Assembly (NCBI GenBank): GCA_033557835.1
Contig: JAWQRO010000171.1
Coordinates: 1-51,048, forward strand
DNA from: Helochares maculicollis
Taxonomy: Eukaryota; Arthropoda; Insecta; Coleoptera; Hydrophilidae
DNA: 51,048 nt
Direction: 5' to 3'
Program-made: the position numbers and the translations under genes
Part shown: in pieces, positions 47,754 through 51,048 of the stretch
How positions within the stretch are numbered: the stretch's first letter is position 1
Layout of the letters: the number at the start of each line of letters is the position of its first letter
The notes under the pieces: generated by a model
Seen by the model: only the letters and a program-made list of their open reading frames with translations
Database searches by the model: none
What the model was told of the DNA's origin: nothing

Positions 47754-47761
47754 TAAATAAA
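47748..47761 (+). terminator. Probable distal polyadenylation signal of Egfr
   Basis: Three overlapping AATAAA hexamers start at 47748, about 1 kb after the stop codon. This is the strongest such cluster downstream of the gene. Confidence 0.55.
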
Positions 47762-48283
47762 ATATCATAACAACTGGATTTTCATTTATGCAATTATAAA
47801 TTTTTTGACTTACCTGAGTGGTAATAAAAGTAGAATCTGAAAAATTAATTCCAAAGTCAGTTTTTTAATTACTACATCTCTTTTGACTAGAAATCATTAG
47901 TCACTGTTGCATCTGAAAAATTAAATTTGTGCAACTTACCAACCTTGAATACAGAAATTGACACTGTTTATTTAAAGACTGATTCAGGAAATGGCCTATT
48001 CATATAATTTTATTATATTTGCGTACATTTGATAGCTAAAGTAAAATCAGATAGTGTCATAGATGTAATTTGACATGTCAATTTTGATAATTTTAATAAA
48101 ACTTCTAGTCAGTAACTAATGATAGACAACATGACATTAGTGTTCTATATCTCCTACAAGTGTTAGGAAAACTAAATAAAGTTGATATACTTATTTACAA
48201 ATACAAAATACGTTTTGTGGGTAATTATCCATTTTGTTGTGCACACTGTTTTGCTTTAGTTTGAAACCAAACTATTAAATAAG
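47762..48283. other. Downstream flank of Egfr
   Basis: AT-rich sequence with no recognised feature between the end of Egfr and the inverted repeats. Confidence 0.6.
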
Positions 48284-48730
48284 AAATCTGGAGTGTTTTC
48301 ACGGTCTCCACTCAACATTCCCGTATCAATATTTGAACTAAATACAAGTACCTGTAATAAATATATATAATATCAAAACTACAAACTCATATGCGATGCA
48401 AAAATAAAACAGAATTTTCATAATTTCGAGCTGAAACTATATACAAATATATTCTTTAGATTGCCAGCCAAAAATGTTTCTTAAAATTGCAAGACTGAAC
48501 CCCTCTAAACCTGCATAAAAGTTTAATTTTAAAGTTTGACTTTATAACCTAACAAGCAAAATTGACAGGCTGAGAATCGACGCCGAATGTAGTAGAAGAA
48601 GAAGAAGCAGTATGCGATTTAAAGTGAAATCTCTATATACATGTAAAATTGCAATCGGCGTACGTCAAATGTTTTTAACCAACTTTAATTTTCAAATCTA
48701 ATATTTTGTACGTTGGTAATATAATTTAAT
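48284..48730 (+). repeat. Inverted repeat arm A (left)
   Basis: Its reverse complement recurs at about 49420-49855 with high similarity (my rough estimate is over 80 per cent). Shared words include cattcccgtatcaatatttg, ataatttcgagctgaaacta, gagaatcgacg, a run of gaagaa, and ggcgtacgtcaaatgttttt. Non-coding; part of a larger A-B-A'-B' structure. Confidence 0.85.
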
Positions 48731-48734
48731 ACCA

Positions 48735-49419
48735 ATGCTTATTACATTCCCGTATACTATACGAAGTTGGCATGTTGTATGTGTGTGTGTATGTAAACAT
48801 GATAGCGGTCAGACCGTTTGAGCTAGAGCAATGAAATTTGGTATACGGCCATTATCGCAAAAACTTAGATCTATATCAACTTTTGTGGCATGTAAGACCA
48901 CCAGAAGTACCGGTTTTTTCAAGTAAATTAAACGTTAAAATAGAGCTATTGATTTGAAATTCGTTACACTCTTAAAGGACACTAAAAAAATCTTATATAT
49001 GAAGTGTCAAGGCAAAGAATTACAAGAAACGGACTTTCTATCAAAAACTTTTATTACAAAAAATTAAATTTTTTAGCAATATTTTGAACTCAGATGTTGC
49101 AGAATGAAGAATTGCCGTGACATAACACACATATGCACAGTTTATCTTGAATATCGCGCCAAAAATTAGCAAAATTGCCCACAATTAAAAACATGTCTAT
49201 CATGATTTAATATCACAGTAACATGTCAAATACAAGCGCACTTAATGAATCAGAAGTCTTGACACCCGCTACGTAACGCCAAGGTACCGTATTCGAATCT
49301 GGCCACGCCGGTTTCTTACTTTTTTGCTACAATTTATTTTAAATCAAATTTTTAATTCTGATGGGTATGAAATAATTAATAATGTAAAATTAATTTACAA
49401 CTGTAAAATTAATCGTGAT
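48735..49419 (+). repeat. Inverted repeat arm B (left)
   Basis: Its reverse complement recurs at about 49856-50525. Shared words include gcggtcagaccgtttgagct, ttatcgcaaaaac, atatcaacttttg, the tRNA-like block and ttttaattctgat. It starts near a GT-rich run at 48778-48790. No transposase frame is seen. Confidence 0.85.
49234..49311 (+). repeat. tRNA-like (SINE-type) sequence in arm B
   Basis: Partner of the block at 49951-50025 in the opposite direction. The B-box is ATTCGAATC and the A-box has decayed (TGAATCAGAAGT). Probably inactive. Confidence 0.5.
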
Positions 49420-49855
49420 TATAAAATTATACTACTAATGTAAAAAATATTAGATTTGAAAATTAAATTTGGCTAAAAACATTTGACGTACGCCAACTGA
49501 AATTTTGCATGTGTAGTCACCACTTTAAATCGTATACTGCTTCTTCTTCCTCTTCTTCTATTGCATGCAGCGTCGATTCTCCGGCTGTCGGTTTCGCTTG
49601 TTAAATTATCAAATCACACTTTCAAGTGATACTATAATGCAGGTTAAGAGGTGTTTATCTTGCAATTTTTAAGGAACATTTTTGCCTGGCATTCTAAAGA
49701 ATACATTTATATATAGTTTCAGCTCGAAATTATGCATTTTTTAAATTTTTGCATCGCATGTAGGTGTTTGTAGTTGATATTATTAATTGCAGGTACTTTT
49801 ATGCAGTACAAATATTGATACGGGAATGTTGAGTGGATGCATCCCAGATTTTTTT
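49420..49855 (-). repeat. Inverted repeat arm A' (right)
   Basis: Reverse-complement copy of arm A. It lies between the two B arms, so A pairs with A' across B, while B pairs with B' across A'. Confidence 0.85.
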
Positions 49856-50525
49856 CCTTTGTTCTAAATTAATCTTACATTATTTATTATTTCATACTCA
49901 TCAGAATTAAAAATTTGATTAAAAATAAATTCTAGCAAAAATATAAAACCGGCGTGGCTAGATTCGAACGTCGTACCTTGGCGTTACGAAGCGAGTGTCA
50001 TGACTACTGAGCCATTAAGTTCGCTTGTATTTAATATATGTTACTCTGCTATTAAATTTTGACAATTTTTACTAATTTTTGGCGTGACAATCGAATTAAA
50101 ACAATGCATAAGTTAGTCACGTCACAGTATTTCTTCATTCTGTCGAATCTGAGCCGAAAGTATTGCTATCAAATTTAGTTTTCTAATAAAAATTATTGAT
50201 AAAATGTCCTTTTCTAGTAAATCTTTCGCCTTAAAACTTCATATATAAGAGTTTTTTAGTATCACTTAAGCGTGTAACGAATTTCAAGTCAACAGCTCTA
50301 CATAACATTTAGTTTACTTGAAAAAATTTTAAAACTGTGTAGGTAAATAGGTACTTTTGGTGGTCCTATATGTCTCAAAAGTTGATATAGATATACGTTT
50401 TTGCGATAATGACCGTATACTAAATGTCATCGCTCCAGCTCAAACGGTCTGACCGCTATCGTGTTTACATACACACACATACACACAGACAACATGCCAA
50501 ATTTGGTCAAAATGGATTCAGGGGC
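49856..50525 (-). repeat. Inverted repeat arm B' (right)
   Basis: Reverse-complement copy of arm B. Its outer end (about 50450-50545, with aatggattcaggggcactca) also matches a stray fragment at 7293-7376. Confidence 0.85.
49951..50025 (-). repeat. tRNA-like (SINE-type) sequence in arm B'
   Basis: On the - strand the block reads TGGCTCAGTAGT (A-box-like) and, about 45 bases later, GTTCGAATC (B-box-like), the internal RNA polymerase III promoter pair of tRNAs and tRNA-derived SINEs. The flanks do not form a clean acceptor stem, so I do not call it a functional tRNA gene. Confidence 0.55.
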
Positions 50526-50545
50526 ACTCAAAATATAGAGATCTG

Positions 50546-51048
50546 TCAAAATCTCGCGGTCAAATTTTTTCATGATCCCAATACCTTTCCTTTACTATAA
50601 TTCTAATATACGGGATATGTAAAAATAAAAAAATCACTAGACTTCGTAGCAAATCCATGCGCAAACAACATAAAATCTAGACGTCACTCTTTACTAATAT
50701 CCCCATCAATTTAGCCATAGATATAAAAAAAATACTGGGGAAAACTTTAAAAACTCACAGACCTAAGCTAAGAAAAATTTATAGAATTGGTTCAGCTATG
50801 TTTAAATTCTACATATTTTAAGACAAACCAGCAAACTTTTGGATGCCTCATATGGCTTTCTTTGAATAAGGCATAAAGAAAAGTTTAGTTAACTTACGTA
50901 ATAGTAAATATATATATATATATAGAAACCAACAACAAAATTTCATTCCTAGACACACTATTAATACATGAAGACAATAATAAAATTATAACAAATTGGT
51001 ACCAAAAACCAACACACAGCTGGAGATATATACATTTCGATTCAAACC
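50546..51048. other. Right-hand flank
   Basis: AT-rich sequence beyond the inverted repeats, with a short TA run near 50908-50923. No gene recognised. Confidence 0.6.

Noticed and set aside
49234..50025. Functional tRNA genes
   Set aside because: Box A/B-like words are present, but no convincing acceptor stem or cloverleaf; better read as SINE-type relics.

Overview
This is AT-rich animal nuclear DNA, almost certainly from an insect; a beetle would fit, but nothing in the window proves the order. The pointers are spliced genes with GT-AG introns, an Egfr protein of insect type with an enlarged second cysteine-rich region, long introns and scattered decayed retrotransposons. There is no bacterial-style gene packing and no CRISPR array, and I found no intact tRNA or rRNA gene.

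The window is dominated by one gene on the + strand, the epidermal growth factor receptor (Egfr). I reconstruct six coding exons: 13100-13283, 39035-40562, 42485-43050, 43131-44395, 44888-45207 and 46266-46743. They total 4341 nt, the reading phases agree at every junction, and they encode 1446 residues. Exon 1 carries the signal peptide. A 25.75-kb first intron follows. Exon 2 encodes L1, the first cysteine-rich domain, L2 and the start of the second cysteine-rich domain. Exon 3 continues the cysteine-rich stalk. Exon 4 holds the rest of the stalk, the transmembrane helix and the complete tyrosine kinase. Exons 5 and 6 hold the cytoplasmic tail with its tyrosine docking sites. The 3' UTR probably ends near 47.75 kb. 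Two short upstream ORFs, the second overlapping the Egfr start codon, suggest translational control.

Nested in intron 1 on the opposite strand is an intact, intronless ferrochelatase ORF (22746-23891), the last enzyme of haem synthesis, with its active-site histidine and iron-sulphur cysteines in place. The rest of intron 1 holds relics of two non-LTR retrotransposons (about 14.9-15.2 kb and 19.8-21.3 kb), a broken unidentified coding region on the - strand (26.6-28.2 kb), an (AT)n tract, a T-rich strand-asymmetric tract, and a diverged tandem duplication just upstream of exon 2.

The first 13 kb are intergenic. They contain one short - strand open frame with a coding-like GC-rich third position (4.42-4.64 kb), possibly an exon of a neighbouring gene, plus a stray copy of a repeat found at the other end of the window. 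Downstream of Egfr, 48.28-50.53 kb is an unusual arrangement of two interleaved inverted repeats (order A-B-A'-B') with tRNA-like sequence inside the B arms.

I see no evidence of a wholly new multi-gene system. The most interesting items are the nested haem gene, the Egfr upstream ORFs, the interleaved inverted repeats, the duplicated intronic block and several unexplained exon-like islands.
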